A stretch of DNA of 64,000 nt from Bacteroidaceae bacterium. Lineage in GTDB: Bacteria > Bacteroidota > Bacteroidia > Bacteroidales > Bacteroidaceae. This document shows, piece by piece, positions 35,663 through 46,199 of the stretch. Made by a program: the position numbers and the translations under genes. The notes below the pieces were generated by a model. The model was not told where the DNA came from, made no database searches, and was given only the letters and a program-made list of their open reading frames with translations. The stretch lies in assembly GCA_017645305.1 (NCBI GenBank), contig JAGCPD010000007.1, positions 103,012-167,011 of the forward strand, written 5' to 3'. Position 1 is the first letter of the stretch; every line of letters starts with the position of its first letter.

Positions 35663-36856
35663 TTATATAGAATACTCTTCTTTCCTTTTTGCTGTTCTGC
35701 TCACGCTTAAAATCATGCCAAAGTATGCGCAGTTCACAAATGTACTAGTACCTCCTCGGCTTATTAATGGAAGAGGCTGGCCTGTTACAGGGAATGCACC
35801 TGTTGCAACAGCCATGTTGACCATAGCTTGTATCACTATCATTAATGCCAATCCCATTACCAGATACGACGGGAACCTGGACTTACATCTGCTGGCAATC
35901 TTCATAGACTGCCACATCAGTAGCAGATACAGGAACATTACACCAAATAAGCCAAAGACCCCGGTCTCTTCTATGATGATGGCATAGATGAAGTCAGAGT
36001 ATGCCTGAGGAAGATAGTCGCGTTGCACAGAATTGCCAGGTCCCTTTCCAATGATACCGCATGTGCCAATGGCAATGTTCGCATGCGTAACTTGAATGTT
36101 CTCTGTCAAAGAATAGTCTTTGGGGTCTTCCGGAATTTCACTATGTGTGGTAAGGCGGTGTACCCAGGTGGGTATTCGATGGAGAGGGCCTTGCGCCATC
36201 TTTTCCATTGTGGTCTCAGATTTTGATAATGTATAAACTGTAGTTCCGCCTATTACAGCACCAGCAAATACTAATCCAAGAATAATGGCCATATATTTTT
36301 TTGGCGCTTGAGCATAAAATAATATGCCAAAAATGGTTATGCCGATGATGCCGGCTGTAGAAAGATTCTCGGTAGCAATGAGAAGTAATACAAACCCAGT
36401 TACACCAAGTACCCATTTAGTGCCAATTTTGGAGGCTCCCTCCTCGTCTCTTGATGTTGAGAGAACAAATGCTGCGAATCCAATCAATCCCATTTTTGCC
36501 AACTCAGATGGTTGAAAAGATATTCTGCCTATTTCGAGCCATCTGGCTCCTCCATTAATCTTTGTCGTAAACAATACGACAATAAGCAACAAGATAGATG
36601 TGGCTAAAACGACAAGGGAGCCCAGTTTAAACCAATTACATGAAATCTGAGTTATAATCCATGCAAAGACTATCCCGATTCCCAGAAAAGCACTATGACG
36701 TAACACGGGATCCCAATAGTGCCCGTTAGAATAGGTCATAGTACTTGTAGCACTATAAACTTCAATTACGGATATCATGCACAGGAACAGGAACACCATC
36801 CATATTACCATATCGCCTTGCATCCAACTTTTTTCTTTAAGATTGCCCAGTGTCAT
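35663..36856 (-). CDS. ftsW: FtsW, SEDS-family septal glycosyltransferase
   Basis: 397 residues with about ten transmembrane segments. SEDS motifs include 'GGARWLEIGRISFQPSELAK' near residue 120, 'QRDYLPQAYSDFIYAIIIEE' near residue 290 and 'PVTGQPLPLISRGGTS' near residue 360. With its partner PBP (here the 710-aa protein) it polymerises septal peptidoglycan from lipid II. RodA is excluded mainly by context. Positioned between murD and murG. Confidence 0.95.
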   Translation of the reverse strand: MTLGNLKEKSWMQGDMVIWMVFLFLCMISVIEVYSATSTMTYSNGHYWDPVLRHSAFLGIGIVFAWIITQISCNWFKLGSLVVLATSILLLIVVLFTTKINGGARWLEIGRISFQPSELAKMGLIGFAAFVLSTSRDEEGASKIGTKWVLGVTGFVLLLIATENLSTAGIIGITIFGILFYAQAPKKYMAIILGLVFAGAVIGGTTVYTLSKSETTMEKMAQGPLHRIPTWVHRLTTHSEIPEDPKDYSLTENIQVTHANIAIGTCGIIGKGPGNSVQRDYLPQAYSDFIYAIIIEETGVFGLFGVMFLYLLLMWQSMKIASRCKSRFPSYLVMGLALMIVIQAMVNMAVATGAFPVTGQPLPLISRGGTSTFVNCAYFGMILSVSRTAKRKEEYSI

Positions 36857-36907
36857 GTCTTGTTGTTTCTTTGTCCTTTTTAACGTTTAATTTCTATTAA
36901 ATCCTTA

Positions 36908-38245
36908 TTACAATGCTCTGACTAGATTCTTGAATTGTTCACCTCTGTCCTCCATGTTTTTGAATAGGTCGAAGCTGGCACAGCATGGGCTTAATAAAAC
37001 AGTATAGCCTGGTTTTGCCATGTTCACACATGCCGCGATGCACTCTTTCATACTGTGTGTGTCGGCTATGGGGATTCCCATGTTGTCAAAGAAGTTGTGC
37101 AACTTGGTGTTATCGGCTCCCAGGAAAACCAAACCGGCGCACTTCGTTTTCACCAAATCCTTTATGGCATTGTAGTCATTACCCTTGTCTTTCCCGCCAA
37201 TAATAAGTATGGTGGGGGTTGTCATGCTTTCCAATGCATACCAGCATGCGTCAACATTTGTTGCCTTAGAATCGTTGATATATTGTACGCCACCAACACG
37301 AGCGACTTTTTCCAGCCTATGTTCTACACCTTCAAAATCTCCCAAACTCTGTCTCAGACTTTCGTCTTTGATGCCACTGAGATGTGCAGCAATTCCTGCA
37401 GCTAAGCTGTTGTACATGTTATGCTTCCCTCTTAGGCTTAGGCTTTCTTGCTCCATGTTGAACGGGGTGGGACGCTCAATTACATATTCTCCGTCGCAGA
37501 TATATCCTATCATTCCATTTTTCTTGAGTATGCTGAAAGGACAAAGCTGAGATTTTATTCCGTATTTCTTTAACTCTTTTGCTATAATGGGATCGTCGGC
37601 CCAATATACAAAAGCGTCTTCTTCCGTCTGGTTTTGCAGAATACGCATCTTGGCATCTGTATAGTTTTGCATGCTATTGTTATATCTGTCCAGATGATCT
37701 GGCGTAATGTTTAGCAGTACAGCGATGTTGGCACGGAATTTATACATGTTGTCGAGCTGGAAACTGCTGAGTTCAATAATATAGTAGTCATATTTCTTGC
37801 CTTCTGCAATCTGTAGCGCCAAACTCCTTCCTATGTTTCCTGCCAATCCCACGTTATAGCCAGCGTTCTTGAAGATGTGGTATATAAGGCTGGTAGTAGT
37901 GGTCTTGCCATTGGATCCAGTGATACAGATCATTTTGGCTTTGGTATATCGCCCTGCAAACTCAATTTCATTAATTATGGGAATTCCAGCATCTTTGGCT
38001 TTAAGAATCATTGGTGCATTCTCAGGAATACCAGGACTCTTTATGATTTCTTTGGCATTTAGAATCTTTTCTTCTGTGTGATGGCCTTCTTCCCACTCAA
38101 TACCATATTGTTCCAGGATGTTCTTATATTCTGGTTTAATGGCTCCCATGTCGCTGACAAAGACCTCAAAATCCTTTTTGAGTGCCAGAACTGCTGCACC
38201 TACACCGCTTTCGGCAGCGCCTAAAACAACTATTCTATCTTTCAT
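36908..38245 (-). CDS. murD: UDP-N-acetylmuramoylalanine-D-glutamate ligase
   Basis: 445 residues. It adds D-Glu to UDP-MurNAc-L-Ala. Key parts are 'VVLGAAESGVGAAVLALKK' at the start, the ATP loop ITGSNGKTTTTSLIYHIF (about residues 107-124), 'NITPDHLDRY' and 'VEHRLEKVARVGGVQYINDS', then 'SPCCASFDLFKNMEDRGEQF' near the end. It is separated from mraY by 4 nt and from ftsW by 51 nt. Confidence 0.97.
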   Translation of the reverse strand: MKDRIVVLGAAESGVGAAVLALKKDFEVFVSDMGAIKPEYKNILEQYGIEWEEGHHTEEKILNAKEIIKSPGIPENAPMILKAKDAGIPIINEIEFAGRYTKAKMICITGSNGKTTTTSLIYHIFKNAGYNVGLAGNIGRSLALQIAEGKKYDYYIIELSSFQLDNMYKFRANIAVLLNITPDHLDRYNNSMQNYTDAKMRILQNQTEEDAFVYWADDPIIAKELKKYGIKSQLCPFSILKKNGMIGYICDGEYVIERPTPFNMEQESLSLRGKHNMYNSLAAGIAAHLSGIKDESLRQSLGDFEGVEHRLEKVARVGGVQYINDSKATNVDACWYALESMTTPTILIIGGKDKGNDYNAIKDLVKTKCAGLVFLGADNTKLHNFFDNMGIPIADTHSMKECIAACVNMAKPGYTVLLSPCCASFDLFKNMEDRGEQFKNLVRAL

Positions 38246-38249
38246 TTTC

Positions 38250-39515
38250 TTATCTTATCTTTAATGTCACTATGGTAAGTGCTGCAAGTATTATGGTTAT
38301 TATCCAGAATCGGATGGTTATTTTCGACTCCAGCCAACATCCTTTGGGCCAATCAATGAGAACCTTGAAATCTGGTGGAAGCTGATTTGGCTTAACCCTG
38401 AAGGTGTCGTGTATAGGAGCTCTCTTAAATACGCGCCATTTCTGACCTCTTTTATTACCCATTTTTGCATAGTTGGTCTGAAGGAGTACGCTGACACTTT
38501 CCATAAAGAAAATGAAGCATAAAAGGGGAATAAGCAGCTCTTTGTGAATGATGATGGCGGCAACAGCTATTATGCCACCAATAGCCAAACTGCCCGTGTC
38601 GCCCATGAATATTTGTGCAGGATAGGCGTTGTACCACAAAAAGCCTATCAGTGCCCCAACAAATGCCAGCAGGAATATTACCATTTCTTCACTGCCGGGA
38701 ATGAACATGATATTCAAATATCCTGCCATAACAATGTGGCTGCTTACGTAGGCCAATATAGCCAAGGCTACTCCAATGATAGCAGAATTACCTGCACACA
38801 TACCGTCCATCCCATCGTTAAGGTTACAACCATTGCTTACAGCCATTACGACAAAGGTCGTCATAATAACAAAGAATATCCACCCCGCAGCAGTACGATA
38901 TCTGCCCAAAAAGGAAAAAATATCACTATAGCGTAAATTGTTGTTTTTTACAAATGGAATGGTTGTCACGGTGCTTTTTACGGCTTCGCTTTTGTATGTT
39001 ACTTCCTCTGTTTTGTTTTGGATATCCGGTTTAACATTCTCGCGTATTACGGCATCAGGACTTAACCATAAGGTAAGGCCGATAATAAGTCCTAATAGGG
39101 CCTGTCCAAACAGTTTGTACATTGGCCGTAAACCATCCTTTGTGATTTTCAACTTGATGTAGTCATCAGCAAATCCGATTGCCCCCAGCCAGATAGTAGA
39201 TAATATCATCAACAACATGTATATGTTACGTAATCTGCCTAATAATAAGCAGGGTATCACTGTGGCAAAGATAATAATTAGTCCACCCATAGTGGGAACT
39301 CCCTTCTTTTCCACCCCATAGGGGTCAATGTTTGCATTACGCGGAGGTTCCTTAACACCATGCTGCTTCATCCATTTGATGAAATACTCCCCAAACCATA
39401 CGGATATGATTAATGAGAGTACCAATGTTAGAAGTGCTCGGAATGAAATATATGACCAGAGATGAGCGCCACTTACCCCATATTTACCTAAATATCTGAA
39501 CAGATAGTATAACAT
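38250..39515 (-). CDS. mraY: MraY (lipid I synthase)
   Basis: 421 residues, about ten transmembrane segments. It transfers phospho-MurNAc-pentapeptide to undecaprenyl phosphate. Family motifs are 'KKGVPTMGGLIII', 'GFADDYIKL', 'NGCNLNDGMDGMCAG' and 'PIHDTFRVK', where other members have H-H in PIHHHFE. A periplasmic insert of about 60 residues between helices ('KPDIQNKTEEVTYKSEAVKS') makes it longer than the E. coli type and is usual in Bacteroidota (from memory). Confidence 0.95.
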   Translation of the reverse strand: MLYYLFRYLGKYGVSGAHLWSYISFRALLTLVLSLIISVWFGEYFIKWMKQHGVKEPPRNANIDPYGVEKKGVPTMGGLIIIFATVIPCLLLGRLRNIYMLLMILSTIWLGAIGFADDYIKLKITKDGLRPMYKLFGQALLGLIIGLTLWLSPDAVIRENVKPDIQNKTEEVTYKSEAVKSTVTTIPFVKNNNLRYSDIFSFLGRYRTAAGWIFFVIMTTFVVMAVSNGCNLNDGMDGMCAGNSAIIGVALAILAYVSSHIVMAGYLNIMFIPGSEEMVIFLLAFVGALIGFLWYNAYPAQIFMGDTGSLAIGGIIAVAAIIIHKELLIPLLCFIFFMESVSVLLQTNYAKMGNKRGQKWRVFKRAPIHDTFRVKPNQLPPDFKVLIDWPKGCWLESKITIRFWIITIILAALTIVTLKIR

Positions 39516-39545
39516 GCTTAATGATTCTAATAAGAATTGTCTATT

Positions 39546-41000
39546 TTAGATGAGTCCAAATGCTTCTTGTATTATCTCGTGATCGTCAAAATGATGTTTT
39601 ACCCCCTGAATAATCTGGTAATCCTCATGTCCTTTTCCTGCCACCAGAATGACATCTCCAGGATGTGCCATCATACATGCGGTACGGATGGCTTCTCTAC
39701 GGTCCACTATACAAAGTACCTTTTGACGCTGTTTTTCTGTCAGTCCGCCCAACATATCGTTAATAATCTCTTGAGGTTCCTCAAATCGAGGATTGTCGCT
39801 GGTGATGATAACGCGATCGCTATTCTTGACTGCTTCTTGTGCCATCAGGGGACGCTTCCCCTTGTCGCGATTGCCACCAGCTCCACAAACCGTCCAACAC
39901 AGGCCATGATGTTTGAGCACTTCATTGATGGTTCCCAAAACGTTTTTCAGTGCATCAGGAGTGTGTGCATAGTCAACAATGGCTGTAATGCCATTTTGGG
40001 AACGTATAGTTTCGAACCTGCCATTAACAGGTTTCATGGCACTAAGTTGTATCAGTGCTTCCTGTGGCTCAATTCCCATCATGATGGCAGTTCCGTAAAT
40101 AGCAAGCAGATTGCTGACATTGAAACGACCAACAAATTGTACGCATACCTCTTTTCCGTTAATCTCAAGGTTCATTCCCTCAAAACTTTCCTCCAGAATC
40201 TTAGCCTTGAAGTCAGCAGCGGTGCGGGTAGAGTATGTCTTTATTTTTGCCTTGGTGTTTTGAACCATGAAAGCACCATTCTTGTCCTCTGCATTAATGA
40301 TGGCAAAAGCCCCCTTGGGTAATGAGTCAAAGAAGGCCTTTTTGGCATCTCTGTAATTTTCGAAAGTTTTGTGATAGTCAAGATGATCACGAGTGAGATT
40401 CGTAAAGATACCTCCTGCAAATATCAAGCCTCCGACTCTCTTTTGTGCCACGCTGTGACTGCTAACTTCCATAAATGCATATTCGCATCCTGCATCAGCC
40501 ATTTGACCTAAAAGCCTGTTTAGTGTGATAGGGTCGGGAGTTGTGCATTCTGTGGGAACAGCCTCTCCGTTTATGTAGTTGCATACAGTGCTGCAAAGAC
40601 CGCATTTGTACCCCATACGTCTGAACATATTATACAAAACGGTGGCAATGGTGGTTTTTCCATTGGTGCCTGTTACACCAATGAGTTTCAGCCTACTGGT
40701 GGGGTTCCCAAAGAAGATTGTTGCCAAAAGCCCAACCACATTCTCGGTCTTCTCATATTGGATATAGGTGATGCCTTTCTGTATTGCAGATGGAATCTCT
40801 TCACATACGATAGTTTTCGCGCCAAGTTCTATAGCCTTGGCAATGAATGTGTGCCCATCTACCTGTGTACCTCGCATAGCAACAAATATATTCCCCTTTT
40901 TTATCAAGCGAGAATCTATTTCAATCCCAGTAATTTCTATTTCTATGTCACCGACAATATTTGTGGGACGGCATACATTTATTAATTGTGATAATTTCAT
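39546..41000 (-). CDS. murE: UDP-MurNAc-L-Ala-D-Glu:meso-diaminopimelate ligase
   Basis: 484 residues. The ATP loop is [19 protein letters not shown] near residue 110, with '[14 protein letters not shown]'-type contacts and '[18 protein letters not shown]' in the centre. The DNPR motif in [12 protein letters not shown] marks the meso-diaminopimelate type, so the cell wall should carry meso-DAP at position 3. It sits between the PBP gene (11-nt gap) and mraY (30-nt gap). murF, murA and ddl are not in this window. Confidence 0.96.
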   Translation of the reverse strand: MKLSQLINVCRPTNIVGDIEIEITGIEIDSRLIKKGNIFVAMRGTQVDGHTFIAKAIELGAKTIVCEEIPSAIQKGITYIQYEKTENVVGLLATIFFGNPTSRLKLIGVTGTNGKTTIATVLYNMFRRMGYKCGLCSTVCNYINGEAVPTECTTPDPITLNRLLGQMADAGCEYAFMEVSSHSVAQKRVGGLIFAGGIFTNLTRDHLDYHKTFENYRDAKKAFFDSLPKGAFAIINAEDKNGAFMVQNTKAKIKTYSTRTAADFKAKILEESFEGMNLEINGKEVCVQFVGRFNVSNLLAIYGTAIMMGIEPQEALIQLSAMKPVNGRFETIRSQNGITAIVDYAHTPDALKNVLGTINEVLKHHGLCWTVCGAGGNRDKGKRPLMAQEAVKNSDRVIITSDNPRFEEPQEIINDMLGGLTEKQRQKVLCIVDRREAIRTACMMAHPGDVILVAGKGHEDYQIIQGVKHHFDDHEIIQEAFGLI

Positions 41001-41011
41001 AATTGTATGTG

Positions 41012-43144
41012 TTATTTTGAGATTTGTCCTAATTGTATTGTTATGGTTTTCTCTTTTTCCACGACACTGCCTGCAGGTATGCTTTGGCTCTTTACGTGTC
41101 CTTTTCCAAGGAGTCTTACCCTTAGACTCCGTTTTTGAAGTTCATAAACAGCATCCCTTGCACCCATACCGATGACGTTGGGAACTCTGTTGTTAGGAAT
41201 GGAATCTTCCTTAACCTCCAGTTTTGTCGGAATACCTAGTTCTTTTAAAACAGAGTTTGATTTCTTTTCCTGCCCACGTACGGAAGAGGGGATATATACA
41301 GAGTTAGAGTCGCTGACTTCCTTTGCATCGTGACTATTGCCCTTCGACATGATATATTGCGAGATTTCGCTAAAAACAGGACCACACTGTCCGCCACCAG
41401 ACGCTGGCAGACCTGTTTTAACAATACAAACGATACAACTGTATTTAGGATCTTCACTAGGGAAGTATCCGCAGAAACTGACCATGTATCTTGTGGGGCC
41501 GCTATGATATCCGCCTCCACCGGCTGAGGCAATCTGAGCAGTTCCCGTCTTTCCGCTTACTTTAAAATATTTTCCATTATTGCCTGCTTTTTTCCCCAAG
41601 CCTTCACTTACCACCTTTTCCAGGATTTCCTGTATGTCTGCTAATGTGCTTGGCTTGCACATGCTTTCTTTGATAACTTCTGTTGGAAATTCGCGAATTA
41701 CCTGTCCGTCTTTCAGCTCAGCTGTAACAAATCGTGGTTTAATCAGTTTGCCTCCATTGGCAATACCGTTATAAAAAGCCAAGGTGCTTATTGGAGGGAG
41801 CATTGTTTCGTATCCAATACTCATCCATGGGAGGGCTGTGTTGCTCCAGTTTAACCAGAATCTGCCTTTCTTCTTGGGATGACGTACACGTGGCTCACCT
41901 TTTCCCACGAAGGGTAGGTTTAGGGGAAGTCCTACACCTAATTTGTTAAGTCCACGAACGTACCTGTCAGGGTCGTCTTTGTAAGCATCGTCTATCAGCC
42001 TGCTAACTCCGATGTTTGAACTGAACATCAATACTTGAGGGACGGTAAGTTCACCATAACCTCCTTTACGCCAGTTATGGTCTTTCATCTGACGCCCGTG
42101 CATAGGGAAGATTCCGCTTCCTGTTTCCACGCGCGTGTTCTTATTTATTTTACCGTCGTCCAAGGCCACCATGATACTGGCGGTCTTAAAGGTCGAACCT
42201 GGCTCCATCAGGTCGCTGACCGCATTGTTCTTGCATTCATAATACTCTCCGTCTGATGCTCTGGTAAGATTGACTATTGCTTTAACATCGCCGGTCTTTA
42301 CTTCCATTACCACAGCAATTCCAATCTCGCCGTTTACCTCTTTGAGCTTATTGCGTAAGGAACGATCTGCCATATCTTGTATGTTGATGTCGAGTGTCGT
42401 TAAAAGGTCGTTCCCATCTTCTGGCGGCATATCCACGAATCTGATGCGTTTGTTGAGAACTTTTGTTGTATGAGAGGTTCCCGGCTTTCCTCGTAAGATG
42501 CTGTCGAAACTCAATTCAAGTCCGCATTTTGCCTGTGCGCTTGAATCGGCATATAAATCACCCAAGGTTCTGGAGGCGAGCATGCCATATGGTTTTTTTC
42601 GTTGCATAATCTCTTCTGCGTGGAATCCGCTCCTGTTGGTACGTTCCTTAAGCATTGGGAGTTTTTTGCATTCCTTATATTGAATGTACGAGGCAAGTTT
42701 TCCTGGGCAGATATTCCAAGCGAATTTTCCGCGCTCTTTCCCCTTTAGCAGGTGATTTCTGAACCAGGAAGCATCATGATTTTGGAAAATTCTTGCTAAT
42801 CCTACGGAAATGCTGTCCAAATCTACGGAAAAAGCTGAATCTCTCCAGTGCTCAATCTTTTTTTGGCTTACAGAATCTGGATCATAAACTTTGAAATCCA
42901 TATACAGACGATATACTGGGATGGAGCCAGAAAGCACTTGCCCGTCAGCAGACAAAATATTACCCCTATTGGCTGGGATGGAAATGTTTTCCGTCGTGAA
43001 GCGTTTGTCCACCTGTTCCCAGTAATTGCTCTGGGGAGGGAGCATGGTGTGAAGGGCAGTACCAAGGATATATACTGCAATTATCGCAATCAATGCAAGG
43101 ATAATGCGAAATCGACCTATAGAACTATCGTTTTTTGCCTTCAT
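41012..43144 (-). CDS. ftsI: septal penicillin-binding protein (FtsI-type) with a C-terminal PASTA domain
   Basis: 710 residues. One N-terminal membrane helix (about 13-33) precedes a dimerisation domain and the transpeptidase: Ser317 in STFK, SSN in SSNIGVSR, and KTG in SGKTGTAQ. Residues about 640-705 ([20 protein letters not shown] onward) form one PASTA domain, as in SpoVD-like PBPs. It should crosslink septal peptidoglycan with FtsW. It lies in the usual place between ftsL-like and murE. Confidence 0.95.
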   Translation of the reverse strand: MKAKNDSSIGRFRIILALIAIIAVYILGTALHTMLPPQSNYWEQVDKRFTTENISIPANRGNILSADGQVLSGSIPVYRLYMDFKVYDPDSVSQKKIEHWRDSAFSVDLDSISVGLARIFQNHDASWFRNHLLKGKERGKFAWNICPGKLASYIQYKECKKLPMLKERTNRSGFHAEEIMQRKKPYGMLASRTLGDLYADSSAQAKCGLELSFDSILRGKPGTSHTTKVLNKRIRFVDMPPEDGNDLLTTLDINIQDMADRSLRNKLKEVNGEIGIAVVMEVKTGDVKAIVNLTRASDGEYYECKNNAVSDLMEPGSTFKTASIMVALDDGKINKNTRVETGSGIFPMHGRQMKDHNWRKGGYGELTVPQVLMFSSNIGVSRLIDDAYKDDPDRYVRGLNKLGVGLPLNLPFVGKGEPRVRHPKKKGRFWLNWSNTALPWMSIGYETMLPPISTLAFYNGIANGGKLIKPRFVTAELKDGQVIREFPTEVIKESMCKPSTLADIQEILEKVVSEGLGKKAGNNGKYFKVSGKTGTAQIASAGGGGYHSGPTRYMVSFCGYFPSEDPKYSCIVCIVKTGLPASGGGQCGPVFSEISQYIMSKGNSHDAKEVSDSNSVYIPSSVRGQEKKSNSVLKELGIPTKLEVKEDSIPNNRVPNVIGMGARDAVYELQKRSLRVRLLGKGHVKSQSIPAGSVVEKEKTITIQLGQISK

Positions 43145-43153
43145 TCGTTTCTG

Positions 43154-43609
43154 TTAATCGGTTTTTATAAGTTCGTAAACGGGATCGTTGCTGGAGCAAA
43201 GTGTACTGTCGCCCATTGCTTTCATCTGTTCTTCCAGCTGGCTTTGGCGACAACGTAATGTGAGCTCGCTGTTTCTTGTCATACTTCTATATTTCCAGTC
43301 TTGTAACTCCTCGTGTAGCTTGTCCTCCTCAATCATTTCTGTTTGTGCCTGGTAACGATTTGATATGTATATGATAATGCCAAAAAGAATTAGCGCCAGA
43401 ACGCCAAGCTGTTTTTTGAACCATAATCCATTAATACTCAACGCCTGTAGAACATCTTTTAGATGCTCCATGTCTTTTTTCTCGCCGTCATCCTCTTCGT
43501 TAACCAGTGCATTCAAGATTTTACTCTTGCTGCTTTGTTCCTGTTCTTCGGAAGCAGACGCACCATTCTTCTCCAGTTCCTCTTGTTTCTTATCTGTCAT
43601 CTCTGCCAT
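43154..43609 (-). CDS. FtsL-like divisome protein
   Basis: 151 residues: an acidic, Lys/Glu-rich cytoplasmic N-terminus (about 1-65), one transmembrane segment (about 68-86, LGVLALILFGIIIYISNRY), and a periplasmic region with coiled-coil character. Position between rsmH (13-nt overlap) and the septal PBP, with this topology, fits FtsL in Bacteroidota. Sequence similarity alone would not settle it. Confidence 0.75.
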   Translation of the reverse strand: MAEMTDKKQEELEKNGASASEEQEQSSKSKILNALVNEEDDGEKKDMEHLKDVLQALSINGLWFKKQLGVLALILFGIIIYISNRYQAQTEMIEEDKLHEELQDWKYRSMTRNSELTLRCRQSQLEEQMKAMGDSTLCSSNDPVYELIKTD

Positions 43610-44526
43610 TTTTCTCCAATTCTAAGTTTTGCTGACCGGCTGCGAGGATTAACTTGTACCTCTTCTGGCGATGCCATAATAACGTTTCTGTTAATTGCTT
43701 TAAGGGGGGCTTTGTTTTTTCCAAAAAGGTCTGTTTCCGTTTTTCCTTCAACATTTCCTGATTTTATAAGATTCTTAACCATCCTGTCTTCCAATGAATG
43801 ATATGTTAAGATGGTAATCCTGCCTCCTGGGGCTAATATCTCTGTAGCCGATGTTAACATTTGTCGCAATGCAGACATTTCCCCGTTTACTTCTATTCGT
43901 AAAGCTTGAAAAACACGGGCCAGATCTTTCTTTTCCCGATCATAACTGAGGTAAGGTTTTAATAATTCTGTCAGTTGCCCAGTAGTTTCCATCTCTTCGT
44001 TGGCTCTTGCTTTCACAATGATAGATGCCAGTTTCCTGCTGTTTTTCAGCTCTCCGTACAGATAAAATATTTCTGCCAGTTGTTTTTCCGTATAATTCTT
44101 CAAGACATCACTAGCCTTCAGTTTGGCTGTCTGATTCATTCTCATATCCAGTTTGGCATCATGGCGGAAGCTGAATCCCCTTTCTCCTACATCCAAATGA
44201 TGGCTACTTACCCCTAAGTCGGCAAGGATGCCGTCAACATGTTTTACTCGGTAATACCGCATCCAGTTTTTTAAAAACCGGAAGTTGCTTCTAATAAACG
44301 TAAAAGATGTTCCATAGGTTTCCTTCAAAGGACGGGCATTTTTCTGCGCATCAAGGTCTTGGTCGAAACTGTAGAGACGACCGCCTTCTCCCAATCTGCT
44401 TAGAATCTCTTTGCTGTGGCCGCCTCCTCCGAAAGTAAGGTCAACATACGTCCCGTCGGGCTTGATGTCAAGCCCGTTCACTGTATCTTTCAGCATGACG
44501 GGAATATGATAAACCTTGCTTATCAT
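43597..44526 (-). CDS. rsmH: 16S rRNA (cytosine1402-N4)-methyltransferase RsmH
   Basis: 309 residues. 'YHIPVMLKDTVNGLDIKPDG' begins the protein; the SAM site is 'YVDLTFGGGGHSKEILSRL' and 'GILADLGVSSHHLD' with 'RGFSFRHDAKLDMRM' follow, all RsmH-specific. It methylates C1402 in the decoding centre. It is second in the cluster, 30 nt after mraZ, as in most bacteria. Confidence 0.97.
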   Translation of the reverse strand: MISKVYHIPVMLKDTVNGLDIKPDGTYVDLTFGGGGHSKEILSRLGEGGRLYSFDQDLDAQKNARPLKETYGTSFTFIRSNFRFLKNWMRYYRVKHVDGILADLGVSSHHLDVGERGFSFRHDAKLDMRMNQTAKLKASDVLKNYTEKQLAEIFYLYGELKNSRKLASIIVKARANEEMETTGQLTELLKPYLSYDREKKDLARVFQALRIEVNGEMSALRQMLTSATEILAPGGRITILTYHSLEDRMVKNLIKSGNVEGKTETDLFGKNKAPLKAINRNVIMASPEEVQVNPRSRSAKLRIGEKWQR

Positions 44527-44556
44527 GTCTTTTCTTAGGGTGGTTTATGTTGTGTT

Positions 44557-45015
44557 TTACTTGCACTCTTGGGGTGCATTCATCATCTCTTCCAAACACT
44601 TTGCCAATGTATCTGGTTGGTTGAGCAGTGTTTCCGCATCTTGTTTGTTCCATACTTCTATGGTGTTGTCAACACCAATGAAACGAACATCGTTTTTAAT
44701 ACAGGCCTCTTCCAAATAGCGTTTGGGTATTAGTATGCGGCCTCCGCTGTCTAAAGAAACGGCTTCTGCACCAGCAACAAATTGCCTGAGTGCGTTACGT
44801 CCATTCCTGTCGAACATATTTGTACGGGCAGTAATGGCATCAACTTGCTCGTTCCATACATGTTGAGGATACAGAATTAGGCAGCGTTGGAAGATGTCAC
44901 GACGCAGTATCAGTCCCTGTTCTTCTTCTCGTTGAAGAATTTTGCGGAAACTGCTAGGGACAAAAACTCGTCCTTTTTCGTCAACTTTGGCATCAATATT
45001 GCCTGTAAATCTCAT
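44557..45015 (-). CDS. mraZ: transcriptional regulator MraZ
   Basis: 152 residues from the start MRFTGNIDAKVDEKGRVFVP, which matches the family start; an upstream in-frame start would add 21 residues lacking family similarity and cross the promoter. It has two AbrB-like DXXXR modules: DEKGR near residue 14 and DSGGR near residue 95. MraZ forms rings and binds repeats before its own gene. A double GTGGGGAATT box is seen upstream, so it probably represses the dcw operon. Confidence 0.95.
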   Translation of the reverse strand: MRFTGNIDAKVDEKGRVFVPSSFRKILQREEEQGLILRRDIFQRCLILYPQHVWNEQVDAITARTNMFDRNGRNALRQFVAGAEAVSLDSGGRILIPKRYLEEACIKNDVRFIGVDNTIEVWNKQDAETLLNQPDTLAKCLEEMMNAPQECK

Positions 45016-45046
45016 TGCGGATACCTCTTTTTTAAAATCTTGGGTG

Positions 45047-45080
45047 CAAAGATAATAAAATTCCCCACAATTCCCCACAC
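45047..45080 (-). promoter_or_regulatory. mraZ promoter with overlapping MraZ-box repeats
   Basis: On the minus strand, two direct repeats of GTGGGGAATT (spanning 45080-45059) occupy the -33 region and run into TATCTTTG (45054-45047). MraZ is known to bind GTGGG-type repeats. The arrangement predicts autorepression of the whole cluster. Confidence 0.75.
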
Positions 45081-45254
45081 TTTTTTCGATTTTTTTTAAA
45101 TAATAATTTTAATGTCTTTTTCCACTTTAGTGTAGGTTTGGGCAAATTGACTGTTTTTTTTTCGATGAAATGGTATGTTATTTCAAAATTTTGTATTTAA
45201 CTTGTCATTTGATTTTTTTTGTTCTTTTTTCTTGTTTGGTGGGGAATTTTTCCG

Positions 45255-45262
45255 TACTTTTG
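45255..45262 (+). promoter_or_regulatory. -7 promoter element (TACTTTTG) before the cyclophilin gene
   Basis: TACTTTTG lies 17 nt before the ATG. A GGTGGGGAATTTTT motif just upstream (45237-45250) resembles an MraZ half-box but faces the other gene. The -33 element is weak. Confidence 0.5.
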
Positions 45263-45279
45263 CATAAAATTGAAAATTT

Positions 45280-46005
45280 ATGAAAAATCGAGGTGTTCTT
45301 TTTGCATTTTTGATTCTCTTTTGTGTTTGTCTTCATCCGTCTCATGGTAAAAAAAAAGAGAAGCGTTCTGTTGTTCGTATAGAAACGTCGTTAGGAGCCA
45401 TACGCGTTGCTTTGTTTGATGATACGCCCATGCATCGTGATAATTTTTTGAAGTTGACTTCCGATGGGTTTTATAATGGAACGCTTTTTCATCGCTGCAT
45501 CAGGGATTTTATGATTCAGGGAGGCGATCCTGACTCGCGCAATGCGGTCAAAGGACAACTCTTAGGTGAAGGTAATGTGGGATATACCATACCTGCAGAG
45601 TTTTGTTTGCCTTATCTGTTTCATTGGCGTGGAGCCTTGGCTGCTGCTCGAGAGCCGGATGATGTTAATCCGGAACAAGAGAGTAGCGGATGCCAGTTTT
45701 ATATTGTTTATGGAAAAAAACAAACACCGCGAGATGTTAAGAATGTACGTTCAATGTTGGAGGAAAAAGGAATAGAACTCACGCCTCAAATGATGGATGA
45801 TTATGTGACGCGAGGTGGGACGCCGCATCTTGATGGTCAATATACTGTGTTTGGTGAAGTGATTGAGGGTATGGATGTTGTCCGCGGGATTTTAGCTTTG
45901 CCGACAGATGCAAACGACCGTCCTTTGGAAGATGTGATTATTAAGCAAATGTTTGTCGAGCAATACAGCAAGGACGCAAATGCCCAACGTTCGCGGAACA
46001 GATAA
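45280..46005 (+). CDS. secreted cyclophilin-type peptidyl-prolyl isomerase
   Basis: 241 residues with a signal peptide (about 1-23). The cyclophilin fold is recognised by 'VRIETSLGAIRVALFDDTPM', 'YNGTLFHRCIRDFMIQGGDP' (the active Arg and Phe), 'GCQFYIVYGK' and 'YTVFGEVIEGMDVV'. It assists folding in the periplasm. A longer insert after FYIVYGK (about 30 residues, KQTPRDVKNVRSMLEEKGIE) is common in Bacteroidota homologues. It is divergent from mraZ. Confidence 0.92.
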   Translation: MKNRGVLFAFLILFCVCLHPSHGKKKEKRSVVRIETSLGAIRVALFDDTPMHRDNFLKLTSDGFYNGTLFHRCIRDFMIQGGDPDSRNAVKGQLLGEGNVGYTIPAEFCLPYLFHWRGALAAAREPDDVNPEQESSGCQFYIVYGKKQTPRDVKNVRSMLEEKGIELTPQMMDDYVTRGGTPHLDGQYTVFGEVIEGMDVVRGILALPTDANDRPLEDVIIKQMFVEQYSKDANAQRSRNR

Positions 46006-46127
46006 AAATCCATTTCACCGTTATTTTTTGCCTCCGGCCACCTCTTACTGTACCGTTTTTAACGTGCTAATACCATAATTCTTTTATTTCTTACCGTTTT
46101 TCATCTCTTATTATACCATATTTTTTA

Positions 46128-46156
46128 TTTGGAAAGTTTTTTTTAGGATACCTTTG
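46128..46156 (+). promoter_or_regulatory. promoter of the PCMD lipoprotein operon
   Basis: TTTG at 46128-46131 and TACCTTTG at 46149-46156 with a 17-nt spacer, slightly short. The gene starts 43 nt downstream. Confidence 0.55.
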
Positions 46157-46199
46157 CACCCGCATTATTAATGAAGTGTAATAAAATCATATATTAGTT

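Noticed and set aside
39537..40322. 261-aa open frame on the plus strand opposite murE
   Set aside because: The murE motifs on the other strand are complete, and this frame has no homologous features.
45016..45078. longer MraZ start 21 codons upstream
   Set aside because: It would place the -7 box inside the coding region, and MRFTGNIDAKVDEKGR is the family start.
45237..45250. second MraZ box before the cyclophilin gene
   Set aside because: Only one GTGGGGAATT unit, facing away from mraZ and without a partner repeat. It may be chance in a T-rich region.
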